The position numbers and the translations under genes are program-made. The notes under the pieces were generated by a model. That model searched no databases. It was not told the origin of the DNA and saw nothing but the letters and a program-made list of their open reading frames with translations. Below, in pieces: positions 16,349 to 25,363 of a stretch of 64,000 nucleotides of DNA; position 1 is the first letter of the stretch, and every line of letters starts with the position of its first letter. The DNA comes from Paenibacillus sp. GSMTC-2017 (lineage in GTDB: Bacteria > Bacillota > Bacilli > Paenibacillales > Paenibacillaceae): positions 248,022 through 312,021 of the forward strand of contig NZ_JAECMT010000001.1 of assembly GCF_016019935.1 (NCBI RefSeq), given 5' to 3'.

Positions 16349-17692
16349 ATGTCTAATTTACGTTTGACTTCTTCAAAACAGTTAAAATTATTTGTTGTTT
16401 TCAGTATTATTTTTTCACTTGTATACGGTGTGTCTAGTACGTTGCTCGTACAGAAAGCGTCCGCTCATGGTAACGTTACGAACAGCAGAGCGGCACTGTG
16501 TGCCAGCGGTCAAAACACAAATTGTGGTCAGATCATATACGAGCCGTACAGCTTAGAAGGATTAAAAGGATTCCCAGCGGCAGGACCTCCAGATGAAAAA
16601 ATTGCAAGCGCTAACACTTGGTTCACACAACTTGATCAACAATCATCTACTCGCTGGTCAAAGGTGAACATCAGTCCTGGACCCTACACATTTAACTGGT
16701 ATATAAAAGTTCCTCATGCAACTACAAGCTGGAAATACTACATCACAAAACAGAACTGGGACCCAAATGCTCCTCTCACACGCGCTTCCTTTGACCTCAC
16801 ACCATTCTGCAGCGTTTCTTCAGGTGGATCACAACCAGGCGGATCTTATTCCGATACGTGCAATATTCCTTCCCGTTCAGGTTACCAAGTCATTTTAGCA
16901 GTTTGGGAGATTTACGATACAAATAATGCATTTTACAATGTCATAGATGTTAATTTTAACGGAAACTCTGATATCCTTGCCCCTTCTGCTCCTTCCAGCG
17001 CCACTTCATCTAACATCGGAACGACAACTGCAACAGTTTCTTGGGGGGCTTCCACTGATAATGTTGGCGTTTCCGGTTATCGAGTTTTCAATGGCTCTAA
17101 TCAAATCACGACAACTAACGGAGCACTTTCTTCTAATCTGACTGGTCTGACGGCTAATACGACGTATAACCTTACAGTTAAAGCGTTTGACGCCGCAGGA
17201 AATGTTTCAAATGCGAGCAATACCGTCACATTCACGACTCTCCCAGTAGTTGGACCTGATAATGTGGCGCCTACTGCGCCATCTAGCCTCCATGTAATGG
17301 GTACGACCACTTCGACATCTGTACCTCTCATGTGGAATGCTTCGACTGATAATGTTGGGGTCAAAGAGTACCAAATATTCCGTGGCAGCACTTATGTGGC
17401 AACAGTTACAGCACCTTCCGTACAGTACACAGTTACTGGATTAACTGCAAATACGGCGTACTCTTTCACAGTTAAAGCACTTGATAATGCAGGTAACGTG
17501 TCAGTAGCAAGCAATGTACTAAATGTGACAACACCTTTATCTCCTGCCATCTATCCAGCATGGAGCGCAACAACCGTTTATGTCGCAGGTAATAAAGTAA
17601 CACACAATAACGTCAACTATGAAGCCAAATGGTGGACACTTAACGAAACACCAGGCACTTCAGCTGCTACGGTTTGGAAAGTAATTCCTTAA
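16349..17692 (+). CDS. Secreted chitin-active lytic polysaccharide monooxygenase (AA10-FnIII-FnIII-CBM5/12)
   Basis: A 447-aa secreted copper enzyme that oxidatively cuts crystalline chitin or cellulose. The signal peptide (residues 1-39) ends KASA, leaving His40 as mature residue 1; with His123 (KVPHATTSW) it forms the copper-binding histidine brace. The AA10 domain spans about 40-209. Two fibronectin type III domains follow (about 210-305 and 306-395, each with STDNVGV), then a C-terminal CBM5/12 chitin-binding module with the aromatic motif YPAWSATTVYVAGNKV and AKWWT. ATG 16349 follows GGAGGG by seven bases. It is monocistronic with a strong terminator. Confidence 0.94.
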   Translation: MSNLRLTSSKQLKLFVVFSIIFSLVYGVSSTLLVQKASAHGNVTNSRAALCASGQNTNCGQIIYEPYSLEGLKGFPAAGPPDEKIASANTWFTQLDQQSSTRWSKVNISPGPYTFNWYIKVPHATTSWKYYITKQNWDPNAPLTRASFDLTPFCSVSSGGSQPGGSYSDTCNIPSRSGYQVILAVWEIYDTNNAFYNVIDVNFNGNSDILAPSAPSSATSSNIGTTTATVSWGASTDNVGVSGYRVFNGSNQITTTNGALSSNLTGLTANTTYNLTVKAFDAAGNVSNASNTVTFTTLPVVGPDNVAPTAPSSLHVMGTTTSTSVPLMWNASTDNVGVKEYQIFRGSTYVATVTAPSVQYTVTGLTANTAYSFTVKALDNAGNVSVASNVLNVTTPLSPAIYPAWSATTVYVAGNKVTHNNVNYEAKWWTLNETPGTSAATVWKVIP

Positions 17693-17707
17693 GTTTATAA
17701 TAGAAAC

Positions 17708-17751
17708 AGACGACTATAACCCCTGAAAATTTAGGTGTAGTCGTCTTTTTT
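17708..17751 (+). terminator. Terminator of the LPMO gene
   Basis: AGACGACTA at 17708-17716 pairs with TAGTCGTCT at 17738-17746, followed by a run of T. Confidence 0.88.
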
Positions 17752-17963
17752 CATATCTTAGCAAAAATCCTGTTTTCCCAATAAGATCACACCCTCCGTT
17801 TTGTTGCAATGTTGTAAGGCAATTGAAAGGTTAATCGATAGTAGATATTCTCTAGATCATACATAATTAGGGCAGCAAGTAAATGTAAGAGGATTTAAAT
17901 GTTTAAGTTACTTGTAGACGTGACATACGTCCAAAAATATATTGAAAGTAAGGTGAAACGTTT

Positions 17964-18323
17964 ATGCGTTTAGTACTAGTTGGGTTTATTGCCATTGTGC
18001 TTATATTTGGGGTTGGTGGTTATTATGTTGAATCCAAAACGGAAGGAATTCAGGCATTTACAGATAATTATTTATCAAAAAAAGAGGTAAATCATTATTA
18101 TGTCATGACTGGCAAAGGGGAGAAAAAAGGGGATAAGTACTTATACGCCTTTGACGGATACGATGCAGATGGAAATCATCAAGTTGTGAAAAAGATGCTC
18201 AACCGTGAACTTCGTCCCGATGCATATTTAAAAATATATGCAAAAGGATCTTCAGGAAAAGGTTGGCAAGAAGTAAACAAAGAAGACGTGCCTACTCCAG
18301 CATTGGAGAAACTCAATAAGTAA
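17964..18323 (+). CDS. YxeA-family (DUF1093) small secreted or membrane-anchored protein
   Basis: A 119-aa protein with an N-terminal membrane segment or uncleaved signal (LVLVGFIAIVLIFGVGGYYV) followed by a small beta domain typical of YxeA/DUF1093 (YYVMTGKGEKKGDKYLYAFDGYDADGNHQVVKKML, then RPDAYLKIY). The fold is OB-like; function is unknown. ATG 17964 has TAAGGTGA seven bases upstream. Single-gene unit ended by a hairpin. Confidence 0.82.
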   Translation: MRLVLVGFIAIVLIFGVGGYYVESKTEGIQAFTDNYLSKKEVNHYYVMTGKGEKKGDKYLYAFDGYDADGNHQVVKKMLNRELRPDAYLKIYAKGSSGKGWQEVNKEDVPTPALEKLNK

Positions 18324-18359
18324 GATAGATCAGATAATATGAGCAGAAAGGAACTTCAA

Positions 18360-18403
18360 AAGTCGAATTAGGGTAGTAGATCTAGCCCTCATTCGACTTT
18401 CTT
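18360..18403 (+). terminator. Terminator of the YxeA-like gene
   Basis: AAGTCGAAT at 18360-18368 pairs with ATTCGACTT at 18391-18399, with an inner AGGG/CCCT pairing, followed by TCTT. Confidence 0.75.
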
Positions 18404-18460
18404 CATGAAAGATCCGTTATCATCACAATAGTGACCGCTATAGTAGTAAACCGTGATCAC

Positions 18461-18570
18461 TTAGCTAGCCAAGCTATTGTCAACTAAACCACTGATACCG
18501 AAAACAATTAGACTGGCAACAGCAACAATACTACCGATGATCCCAGCAAAGCTACTTCATACCAATTCAT
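18461..18570 (-). pseudogene. Small hydrophobic peptide gene, apparently frameshifted
   Basis: From ATG 18570 (behind AAAGGGTGG) the minus strand reads MNWYEVALLG and then stops soon after. Another frame continues as GIIGSIVAVASLIVFGIS and ends at 18461. Joining the two gives a plausible single-membrane-segment peptide of about 36 aa, so one base seems lost. It may also be chance hydrophobic sequence. Confidence 0.35.
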
Positions 18571-18601
18571 GTAACTAAACCACCCTTTCATCTTCTAATT
18601 T

Positions 18602-19162
18602 TTAATCTTTTTCCGCTTTAGCTTTTATCGCTCTCAATAACATATGGCGAATCAATGCACTGCCTGGATAAATAAGAAGCCAGTAAAAGTAGAACTTTAG
18701 CCACGTTGTTTTACTATTTGTTTGAATCCGTGTTTCTGTCAGGAGTATCAACTTTCCATTCGGTTGTAGCTGTAATTGAAAGTTCATGACCGCTTTTGCA
18801 AGACTTGGGTCGTTTAGCGTAATAAATTCCTCCGCTGATTTCACAAGGATCGGTTTATTGCCTACCGGTTTCCAAAACGCTCCAACTGCACCAACTATGA
18901 ACTCTTGGCCAACTATTTCTTCAAGCATGACAAATCCATTTTTCAGCATACCCTTTATAAATGTTCCCGAATTCTCTTCCATTCTCGATTTACCAATAAG
19001 CCAGGCCGGAATCGTTCGAATACGAAATAACAGACGAAGGATAAAAATATCAGCTTCCTTCATGTTCAGAATTGCGCGAAAAACCTCTTCTCTTTCTGCA
19101 TAAACTTCGATTTGATGTTTTTCGTAGAATTGGTAATTAGGCAAGTAGCGATCGAGTAACAT
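18602..19162 (-). CDS. Unknown 186-aa protein behind twin palindromic operators
   Basis: I do not recognise the family for certain. The core (HQIEVYAEREEVFRAILNM, then SAEEFITLNDPSLAKAVMNFQLQ and KLILLTETRIQ) has the look of an SRPBCC/START-like ligand-binding fold, and the C-terminus has a hydrophobic stretch (WLKFYFYWLLIYPGSALI). ATG 19162 follows AAGGGGG. Two copies of the palindrome TACTACGAATTCGTAGTA lie 70-160 bp upstream, which suggests tight control by a TetR-type repressor that is not encoded in this window. Confidence 0.7.
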   Translation of the reverse strand: MLLDRYLPNYQFYEKHQIEVYAEREEVFRAILNMKEADIFILRLLFRIRTIPAWLIGKSRMEENSGTFIKGMLKNGFVMLEEIVGQEFIVGAVGAFWKPVGNKPILVKSAEEFITLNDPSLAKAVMNFQLQLQPNGKLILLTETRIQTNSKTTWLKFYFYWLLIYPGSALIRHMLLRAIKAKAEKD

Positions 19163-19235
19163 GTTGACTCCCCCTTATCAAAAATCCATATTCTTTATTA
19201 AGTTTGAAATTCAGTTTACAATTTGGCAACGCATT

Positions 19236-19253
19236 TACTACGAATTCGTAGTA
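19236..19253. promoter_or_regulatory. Palindromic operator, copy 1
   Basis: TACTACGAATTCGTAGTA is a perfect 18-bp palindrome, repeated 67 bp upstream (centre to centre). It lies between the second copy and the gene at 18602-19162. Confidence 0.75.
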
Positions 19254-19301
19254 TTTGACTAAATTGACACACCCGATTTCAACAATAGCTATAATTTAAA
19301 A

Positions 19302-19327
19302 TTACTACGAATTCGTAGTAATGTCAA
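19302..19327 (-). promoter_or_regulatory. Palindromic operator, copy 2, with overlapping -35 box
   Basis: TTACTACGAATTCGTAGTAA at 19302-19321 is a perfect 20-bp palindrome. On the minus strand TTGACA (19327-19322) lies directly in front of it, so the palindrome fills the promoter spacer; the -10 (TAATTT) is weak. Binding here would block RNA polymerase. Confidence 0.7.
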
Positions 19328-19402
19328 TCCCACCATTTGTAAGTGTCATTGAATAGAATCTAGCTTTATTTATCATTACATTTTTTTGTCATCAAACAGA
19401 AA

Positions 19403-19423
19403 AACCGGCTTTTTTGGCCGGTT
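19403..19423. terminator. Short GC hairpin
   Basis: AACCGGC at 19403-19409 pairs with GCCGGTT at 19417-19423 around a T-rich loop. It lies between the operator region and the broken hydrolase gene and may end the latter's minus-strand transcript. Confidence 0.5.
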
Positions 19424-19465
19424 ATTTGCTTACCTATATTAAATTCGTTGATCAATAATCTTAAT

Positions 19466-19960
19466 TTAGTACCTCATAAAATGAAGCCTTGTTGAACCGC
19501 TTGTTTCATAGATCTTGGTAACAGGATGGATAATCATATTAATTTCGTCCACTAACCCTGCATGTAATAGACGCTGTACAAGACTAGCACTGAAATTGCT
19601 GGTCATCCACTCGTAATGACAAATGCAATTTCTTTGAATTGTGTTGCTGCTATAGGAGCTACCCAACCTCCTTCGCTAATTCCCCACACTCCAACCATAT
19701 TTTTTATAACATCTGAACGTTTTGCAAAGTCTGCACCCCGAATACCAAATCCTGTGCTAACAGCTCATAGGAACGATTCGTTTTGGAGTAACCTTTACTT
19801 CGCTTGTTATATAGTAAGGTGACAATTCCCGCTTCCGCGAATACCTCGGCTTCTTTGCGAACCGATTTTTGATTGCCACTGCCATGAATAATAATCCAGC
19901 AATTTGGGTTAGTCAATGGACATTTCAAAACGATAACGCTATCATTTTGTTTAACTAGCA
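19466..19960 (-). pseudogene. Broken alpha/beta hydrolase gene
   Basis: Fragments of one hydrolase lie in different frames: VKQNDSVIVLKCPL with WIIIHGSGNQ (oxyanion region), then GVWGISEGGWVAPIAAT (nucleophile Ser in GISEGG) and a stop in FVITSG. At least one frameshift and one stop separate them, and the start and end domains are missing. It resembles dienelactone-hydrolase-type esterases. An intact but different hydrolase starts just to the right. Confidence 0.75.
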
Positions 19961-20001
19961 GATGTGTAGCGATTAAATAAATTATAAAGAAAGGTTGATG
20001 A

Positions 20002-20883
20002 ATGATGGCTTATGATTACAGCAATGAGAAAATAGTGAAGGTAAATGGTATTGAGTTAGCAACCGAGACGTTTGGCGATCCGCAACACCCTGCTATTTTG
20101 TTAATTCAAGGCGCAGGTAATTCTATGATTTCTTGGGCAGCGACTATTTGCCAAACTCTAGCGAATGCAGGGAATTATGTTATTCGGTATGATAGTCGGG
20201 ATACAGGCCGCTCGACAAGCTATGAAGTTGGGAATCCGTCCTACGAGCTACGTGATCTTCTAGCTGATGCATTAGCCATTTTAGAAAAGCTGGACATTAA
20301 ACAATCTCATATTGTTGGTTTATCCCAAGGATCAGCCATCGCTCAATTACTAGCCATAAACTATCCTGATCGCGTAACGACCATTACACTAATCTCTAGT
20401 ACACCTGGGGGACCAGGACATCAAGCTACTGATCTCTCACCGATGCATGAAGGTATTGCAAAAATATTTACAGGTGAAGCAGTTGTACCAGAACCCGATT
20501 GGGATAACCGCGAATCTGTAGCGAACTATCTTGTTGAAGGCGAACGACCTTTTGCGGGTGGCGGTACATTCGATGAAGATTGGATAAGGGATACTGCCCT
20601 TCATATTTTTGATCGTACTGTTAATCTTGCTGCACAATTGACTAATCCATTCCTACTCGATGCAGGTACCCCATGGCGCGAGCAACTATCTACGATAACC
20701 ACTCCAACACTTGTTATTCATGGTACTACCGATCCTTTATTTCCACTCGATCACGGAGAAGCACTTGCGAGAGAAATACCCAATGCCAAGTTACTAACTC
20801 TTAAAGATGTTGGTCACGCACAGTTACCACGAAATGTGTGGGACATCGTTACGCAAAATATCATTGAACATGTTAGTCGATAA
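20002..20883 (+). CDS. Alpha/beta hydrolase (esterase-like)
   Basis: A 293-aa cytosolic hydrolase. The catalytic triad is visible: nucleophile Ser in GLSQGS, Asp in HGTTDPLFPL, His in VGHAQLP. The oxyanion region is LIQGAGNSMISW. It is similar in layout to the RdmC-like methylesterase/haloperoxidase-like group; the substrate is unknown. The start is ATG 20002 or ATG 20005 behind AAAGG. It stands alone and converges on the large surface-protein gene. Confidence 0.88.
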   Translation: MMAYDYSNEKIVKVNGIELATETFGDPQHPAILLIQGAGNSMISWAATICQTLANAGNYVIRYDSRDTGRSTSYEVGNPSYELRDLLADALAILEKLDIKQSHIVGLSQGSAIAQLLAINYPDRVTTITLISSTPGGPGHQATDLSPMHEGIAKIFTGEAVVPEPDWDNRESVANYLVEGERPFAGGGTFDEDWIRDTALHIFDRTVNLAAQLTNPFLLDAGTPWREQLSTITTPTLVIHGTTDPLFPLDHGEALAREIPNAKLLTLKDVGHAQLPRNVWDIVTQNIIEHVSR

Positions 20884-20923
20884 CAATCTGAATACATTTT
20901 TTAAAAGATAATAATTGCATTAA

Positions 20924-20972
20924 AAAAAGGTTATCTCTCCACCAGTTAATTACTGATAGAAAGCTAACCTTT
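20924..20972 (-). terminator. Terminator of the SLH surface protein gene
   Basis: On the minus strand AAAGGTTAGCT pairs with AGATAACCTTT (one mismatch) and is followed by TTTT. It lies four bases past the stop at 20976 and may also end the hydrolase transcript from the other side. Confidence 0.75.
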
Positions 20973-20975
20973 ACC

Positions 20976-23900
20976 TTATTTCTTAAGCTCAATTCCTTTA
21001 AGTAGAACTGTTAATGCTTCTGCTCTAGTTGTATTAGCCGCTGGCTTAAACAGGTTTGAGCCATTTCCTTCAATAAAGCCGAGTTTCTTAATCGCTGCTA
21101 CAGCACCTTTTGCCCAAACAGGTATTTCGTTATCATCCGCAAAGTCGGTTGAAACGTTCACTTCCAATGAAAGCCCAGCTGCTTTTGCAACAATTACTGC
21201 CATCTCAGCGCGAGTAATAAAATCATTAGGTCGGAATGTGTCATCTTGGTAGCCACTAATATATCCGGCTTTTACTGCTTGTGCGATTGAACTTTTTGCC
21301 CAATCTCCGATTTGATCCACATCCGTAAAAGCAAGTGTATCTCCCGCTTCTTGAACGTTTAGCGTATTCATTAACATAACCGTAAATTCCGCACGAGTCA
21401 TTGCTTTGTTTGGCATAAACGTTCCATCCGAATAACCTTTTACAATACCGCTCGTTAAAGCTTGTTTAATTGCATCCTTCGCCCAATGACCATTAATGTC
21501 ATTTACGTTTAACGAAGGTTTCGTTTCTTGTGTTGGCACTTCTATCGGTTGATCAACAGCAAACACAGCAAACTTCGTAAAGTGATTCACGGATACCGTA
21601 ATTCGGTTTCCACTTATTTTGCCACCAGGAACTTCTTCCCACACCCGCTTCATTTCATCAAAGTAGAATACGACAGCCTTTTGATTACTTTTCACTTTGG
21701 CTGGATCGAAAGTGAAGGTTATCGTTACCGGTTTAGTAAAATTCTCAGGGAAGTTTTTCAAAATTTCATATATCGTACTGATAAGAATTTCACCTTTGGC
21801 AAGTAACTTTTGCGAATCTTTTACTTTGTCCACAGTTATAATTAACTCTCTATTAGTAGCGTCAGCAGGAATCAATAAAGTCATATCGTTATCGACACTA
21901 ACTTCACCCGTTTTACCTGTTGGTAATGTTAATTTTCCGTCTTTAGAGATAAACGTTGATGGATCACCTCCGCCACCGCCACCAGAGTTGTTAGGTTGGT
22001 TAGATGTAGCTTCTCTAGTTACAGCAACGGTGTAAAGGGCTGTTTTAGTACCATCTTGTGAAGTTACATGGACAGAAATCGTATTTATACCTACATCTAA
22101 TGTTTTGGAACCTAGATCAGTTGCTTTTATTGAAGCCTTTGAATCTGATGCAACAGCAGAAACAATTGCGCTCGTAACGTTATTCGGTACATTTGCAGTG
22201 TAATTCATTGTGTCACGATCAAAGGATGGATTGATCGTCACACCGCTTAATGAAAGTGTAGCTAATGTTGCATCTGTACTCTTTGAACTAATAACACTTG
22301 AATGAACGGTCAATATATGTGGGGTGGATGCTACTTCTGTATCTGTTGCAGCTACACGAATAGCAATCTTATCACCTGCATTTACTGAAATATTATCTAC
22401 TTCCGTGCCTTGAATCGAAATATATGCTCCATCATTGATGGTATATTCCATTCCTTTTGCAACATGAATCAACTTCGTTGATCCACCTTCTGTTCCTTTG
22501 ACCATATTAGTAAATACCCATAACTTTGGATATTGTCCCGGAACCAAATACCATTCAGTTGTGAAATCCCAACCGCTGAAAGTTGACTTTTCTTTCATTT
22601 CCGCAGTTGTTTTCCCATCGCCTTTGCCTGTATCTGATTGCTTCGCTGTGTCTTTGTCATAGAAGCTATTACTAATTGAACCACCATATATGTTACTTAC
22701 CAAGCCTCCAAGTTGATTAGCTCCCTTAACAACACCAGCATTATAACTATTACTCACTATTCCATATGCATTTAGGCCAACCAAGCCACCAACTGAATTA
22801 TATCCACTCACAGCTCCTAGATTATAACTGTTGTTAATTGATCCGTTTTGATTTCTACCAACCAAACCACCAACTTCATAATAACCGTCTATACTGCCTG
22901 AAAAGTAACTGTTACTTATTGTACTTCCAAATTGTTGAAAGCCAACCAATCCACCTACATAATTAGTTCCGCCTACAGTTCCAGTTGCATAACTATTGCT
23001 AATTTTTCCATGGCTGATTCCAACCAGTGCTCCAGTGTAATCAGCACCAATAACTTTTACATCTTGCAACTTCAAATTTGAAATAGAGCTACTATTGCTT
23101 ATATTTCCGAACAACCCCTGTGCAGAACCACTACGCCTGTCTAACTGCAAGTTCGAAATTTTGTAAGAATTACCGTCTATATTGCCGTGAAAAGAATTGG
23201 CGCTAATATATGTCCCTGACCCTATTGGCTCCCAATTTGGGTAACTACTCAAGTCGACATCTGCAATTAGTTTAAAATACTTGTCCTCTTCTAAATGCTC
23301 TCTTACATCATTTAATTCATCTGCGGTAGAAATTAAGTAAGGGTCACTTATCGTACCCGCTCCTGCTCCAATAAACAACTTAATAATAGACTGATTTACG
23401 ACTACTTCTGGATATCCCGTTGCTTTTATACTGATGCTCTGAATCCCTTTTTTCAGTACATTGGCTTTAATCGAAATTACTTCATCTCGAATAGTGTATT
23501 CTGTTTCTTTAACGAGCGCATTTCCTCCAACAGACACATCTGTAATGGCTTCTCGCCAAAAGGAATCGTCTACAAACGTCAAATCAATGTCATTAGTCGT
23601 ATAATTTTCAGTACTATCTGATGTAACAGCAGGTGGAGTATAGAGAAAATCTTTTATCTCTATATCATAATTATAGGGGTTACCTGCATGATCTACGAAT
23701 GCCCCAGCATCAACCTTAATGACGTTATGCAAACCAACTAAAGATTCATTAAAGCTTATTTTGAATGTACTAGAGGATGACGAAGACGAACTGTTCACAA
23801 CCGTTTCGTTCTCTCCCAGTGCTGTGAAGCTGCTTTCGTTTGTCCTTTTAATTGAAATTTTATTTTTAAGATCTTCTACGGTACTCGCTTGTTTAGCATA

Positions 23901-24335
23901 TACATTAAAGGTTACCGATACAGTTTTGTTAAGATCGTTTACCGATACCTTCAAATCTCCACTATCAAGCTGTAAATCGCGATAATAACACTTTTTCGCA
24001 ATACCATAAGAAGGATCTCTACCAAACTCTGTAGTGGCGCAAAACGAATAATTTGTCGCAATTTTTGATACATAACCAACGGTCGTTGATGTAGTCGTAT
24101 CGTAACCCCAATATCTCACTTCCTTTGTCCCTATAAAGGTACACAGGTGGCCCTCTTCTGCACAATACGTCCATCCAATACTACCATCTGGTCCAACGTT
24201 GTTTTGGACAGTTGCTGACGCATCAGTCGTTAGTAGTGAAGAAAACAAACTCATGAAGATAACGACTACTAATAATCGAACCGTTACTTTGTTCAGCAAC
24301 GATCTAGGTGAACCTATTGACTTTAATTGAAACAT
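20976..24335 (-). CDS. Large S-layer-anchored surface protein (GLUG repeats, cadherin-like, SLH x3)
   Basis: A 1119-aa exported protein. Signal peptide about residues 1-42 (LLVVVIFMSLF, then TTDASA). A DUF1533-like segment (WREAITDVSVGGNALVKE) is near 260-320. Four to five GLUG repeats lie near 430-570 (for example NYVGGLVGF, EVGGLVGRN, SVGGLVGLN), a motif common in adhesins. A cadherin-like beta-sandwich follows near 690-780 (LATLSLSGVTINPSFDRDTM, ending YTVAVTRE), then a Gly-rich linker and a ZU5-like region. Three S-layer homology domains (945-1119) bind pyruvylated secondary wall polymer and fix it to the cell wall. Adhesion or polymer binding is inferred. The start ATG 24335 has a poorly spaced GAGGGG. 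Confidence 0.9.
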   Translation of the reverse strand: MFQLKSIGSPRSLLNKVTVRLLVVVIFMSLFSSLLTTDASATVQNNVGPDGSIGWTYCAEEGHLCTFIGTKEVRYWGYDTTTSTTVGYVSKIATNYSFCATTEFGRDPSYGIAKKCYYRDLQLDSGDLKVSVNDLNKTVSVTFNVYAKQASTVEDLKNKISIKRTNESSFTALGENETVVNSSSSSSSSTFKISFNESLVGLHNVIKVDAGAFVDHAGNPYNYDIEIKDFLYTPPAVTSDSTENYTTNDIDLTFVDDSFWREAITDVSVGGNALVKETEYTIRDEVISIKANVLKKGIQSISIKATGYPEVVVNQSIIKLFIGAGAGTISDPYLISTADELNDVREHLEEDKYFKLIADVDLSSYPNWEPIGSGTYISANSFHGNIDGNSYKISNLQLDRRSGSAQGLFGNISNSSSISNLKLQDVKVIGADYTGALVGISHGKISNSYATGTVGGTNYVGGLVGFQQFGSTISNSYFSGSIDGYYEVGGLVGRNQNGSINNSYNLGAVSGYNSVGGLVGLNAYGIVSNSYNAGVVKGANQLGGLVSNIYGGSISNSFYDKDTAKQSDTGKGDGKTTAEMKEKSTFSGWDFTTEWYLVPGQYPKLWVFTNMVKGTEGGSTKLIHVAKGMEYTINDGAYISIQGTEVDNISVNAGDKIAIRVAATDTEVASTPHILTVHSSVISSKSTDATLATLSLSGVTINPSFDRDTMNYTANVPNNVTSAIVSAVASDSKASIKATDLGSKTLDVGINTISVHVTSQDGTKTALYTVAVTREATSNQPNNSGGGGGGDPSTFISKDGKLTLPTGKTGEVSVDNDMTLLIPADATNRELIITVDKVKDSQKLLAKGEILISTIYEILKNFPENFTKPVTITFTFDPAKVKSNQKAVVFYFDEMKRVWEEVPGGKISGNRITVSVNHFTKFAVFAVDQPIEVPTQETKPSLNVNDINGHWAKDAIKQALTSGIVKGYSDGTFMPNKAMTRAEFTVMLMNTLNVQEAGDTLAFTDVDQIGDWAKSSIAQAVKAGYISGYQDDTFRPNDFITRAEMAVIVAKAAGLSLEVNVSTDFADDNEIPVWAKGAVAAIKKLGFIEGNGSNLFKPAANTTRAEALTVLLKGIELKK

Positions 24336-24444
24336 CGTTGTATCCCAACCCCTCTTATTTCATCTATTAGGCAGAATGGTATCTTACCTATCGCAAGTCT
24401 AGTTCATCCCAATAAAAGAATAATGAAAGAGTTGGTAATAAAAT

Positions 24445-24486
24445 CGACAAAAACCGCGTAGCAACAAGGCTTCACGGTTTTTGTCG
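24445..24486 (-). terminator. Terminator of the biotin operon
   Basis: CGACAAAAACCG at 24445-24456 is perfectly inverted at 24475-24486, with AAAA/TTTT inside the stem. It starts 11 bases past the bioC stop codon. Confidence 0.75.
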
Positions 24487-24496
24487 ACTGCAATGT

Positions 24497-25363
24497 TTAT
24501 TTTAGAAGTATAGATGATTGAAACAGTAATAGATCAAAGGTTGCTACTACACCAGCTTGAACTTTGTATGTGTTATCGTATTCATCAAGCATGCTCGTCA
24601 TAAGACGCCGCACACTAAGTTTAGATGAGTTAGCTTCTGAAGTACTAGCACCCATTGCTTTTACGGAATGTAGAAAATGATTAGCAGAATCATAGTTCTC
24701 TATGTTAATGAATTGCTCGTATCTATTATTTATTAGATCAGCATGTACTAACATTTGATTCCACTCATCAATTGAATGAAAGGAAAGTCCATGACGCTGT
24801 GGTTTCAGTCCGAAAGATTTATACACCTCATCGAATGAATGATGCAGCTCACAAAACGTTTTTGGACCAAACGTTGTAAACAGAAGCATACCACCCGGTC
24901 GCAGTAGTCTCCGAAGCTGCTTTAGCGTTTCTTGGGGTGTGACTAACCACTGGAAACAAGCGTTGGATACAATAAGATCGAATGAGCCCGCTTCCTCATT
25001 TAAACTCCAATGCTCTATATCTTCTTGAACGAACCGAATACGATCCCTGCTAATATTACTCACACTCTGATTATGTATCTCTTCATTAGCTATTCGCTCT
25101 TGTGCGACTTTTATCATATCTGGAGCAAGATCAAGTGCTGTAATAGTAGCCGCAGGAAACTGTTGAGTTAAATGATAGGTAAGAGCCCCCGTTCCACAGC
25201 CGATTTCTAAAATATTGGGCTGGTTCATTTCCGTTTGTTCCTGCCAACCAATTAGTCTATTCACTAACAACTCCTGCATCTTACGCTGAATGTGTGCATG
25301 AGTGTCATAACGATTTGCATTACGATTAAATTGACGTCGGATATTGTTAACTTTGCTTTTCAT
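24497..25363 (-). CDS. bioC: Malonyl-ACP O-methyltransferase
   Basis: A 288-aa SAM-dependent methyltransferase that caps malonyl-ACP as its methyl ester so that fatty-acid synthesis can build the pimeloyl chain of biotin. SAM-binding motifs are ILEIGCGTGALTYHL, TALDLAPDMI and a D-I-E/F-D-L-I-V-SNACFQW block, the last being typical of BioC. It is the final gene of the bio operon. I prefer ATG 25363 because AGGAG lies eight bases upstream; the frame is open to 25384. It overlaps the end of the bioH-like gene by 17 bp. Confidence 0.93.
   Translation of the reverse strand: MKSKVNNIRRQFNRNANRYDTHAHIQRKMQELLVNRLIGWQEQTEMNQPNILEIGCGTGALTYHLTQQFPAATITALDLAPDMIKVAQERIANEEIHNQSVSNISRDRIRFVQEDIEHWSLNEEAGSFDLIVSNACFQWLVTPQETLKQLRRLLRPGGMLLFTTFGPKTFCELHHSFDEVYKSFGLKPQRHGLSFHSIDEWNQMLVHADLINNRYEQFINIENYDSANHFLHSVKAMGASTSEANSSKLSVRRLMTSMLDEYDNTYKVQAGVVATFDLLLFQSSILLK

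Noticed and set aside
22640..23110. DNA repeats resembling a CRISPR or tandem array
   Set aside because: The repetition comes from the GLUG protein repeats of the surface protein; spacing and sequence vary and there are no cas genes.
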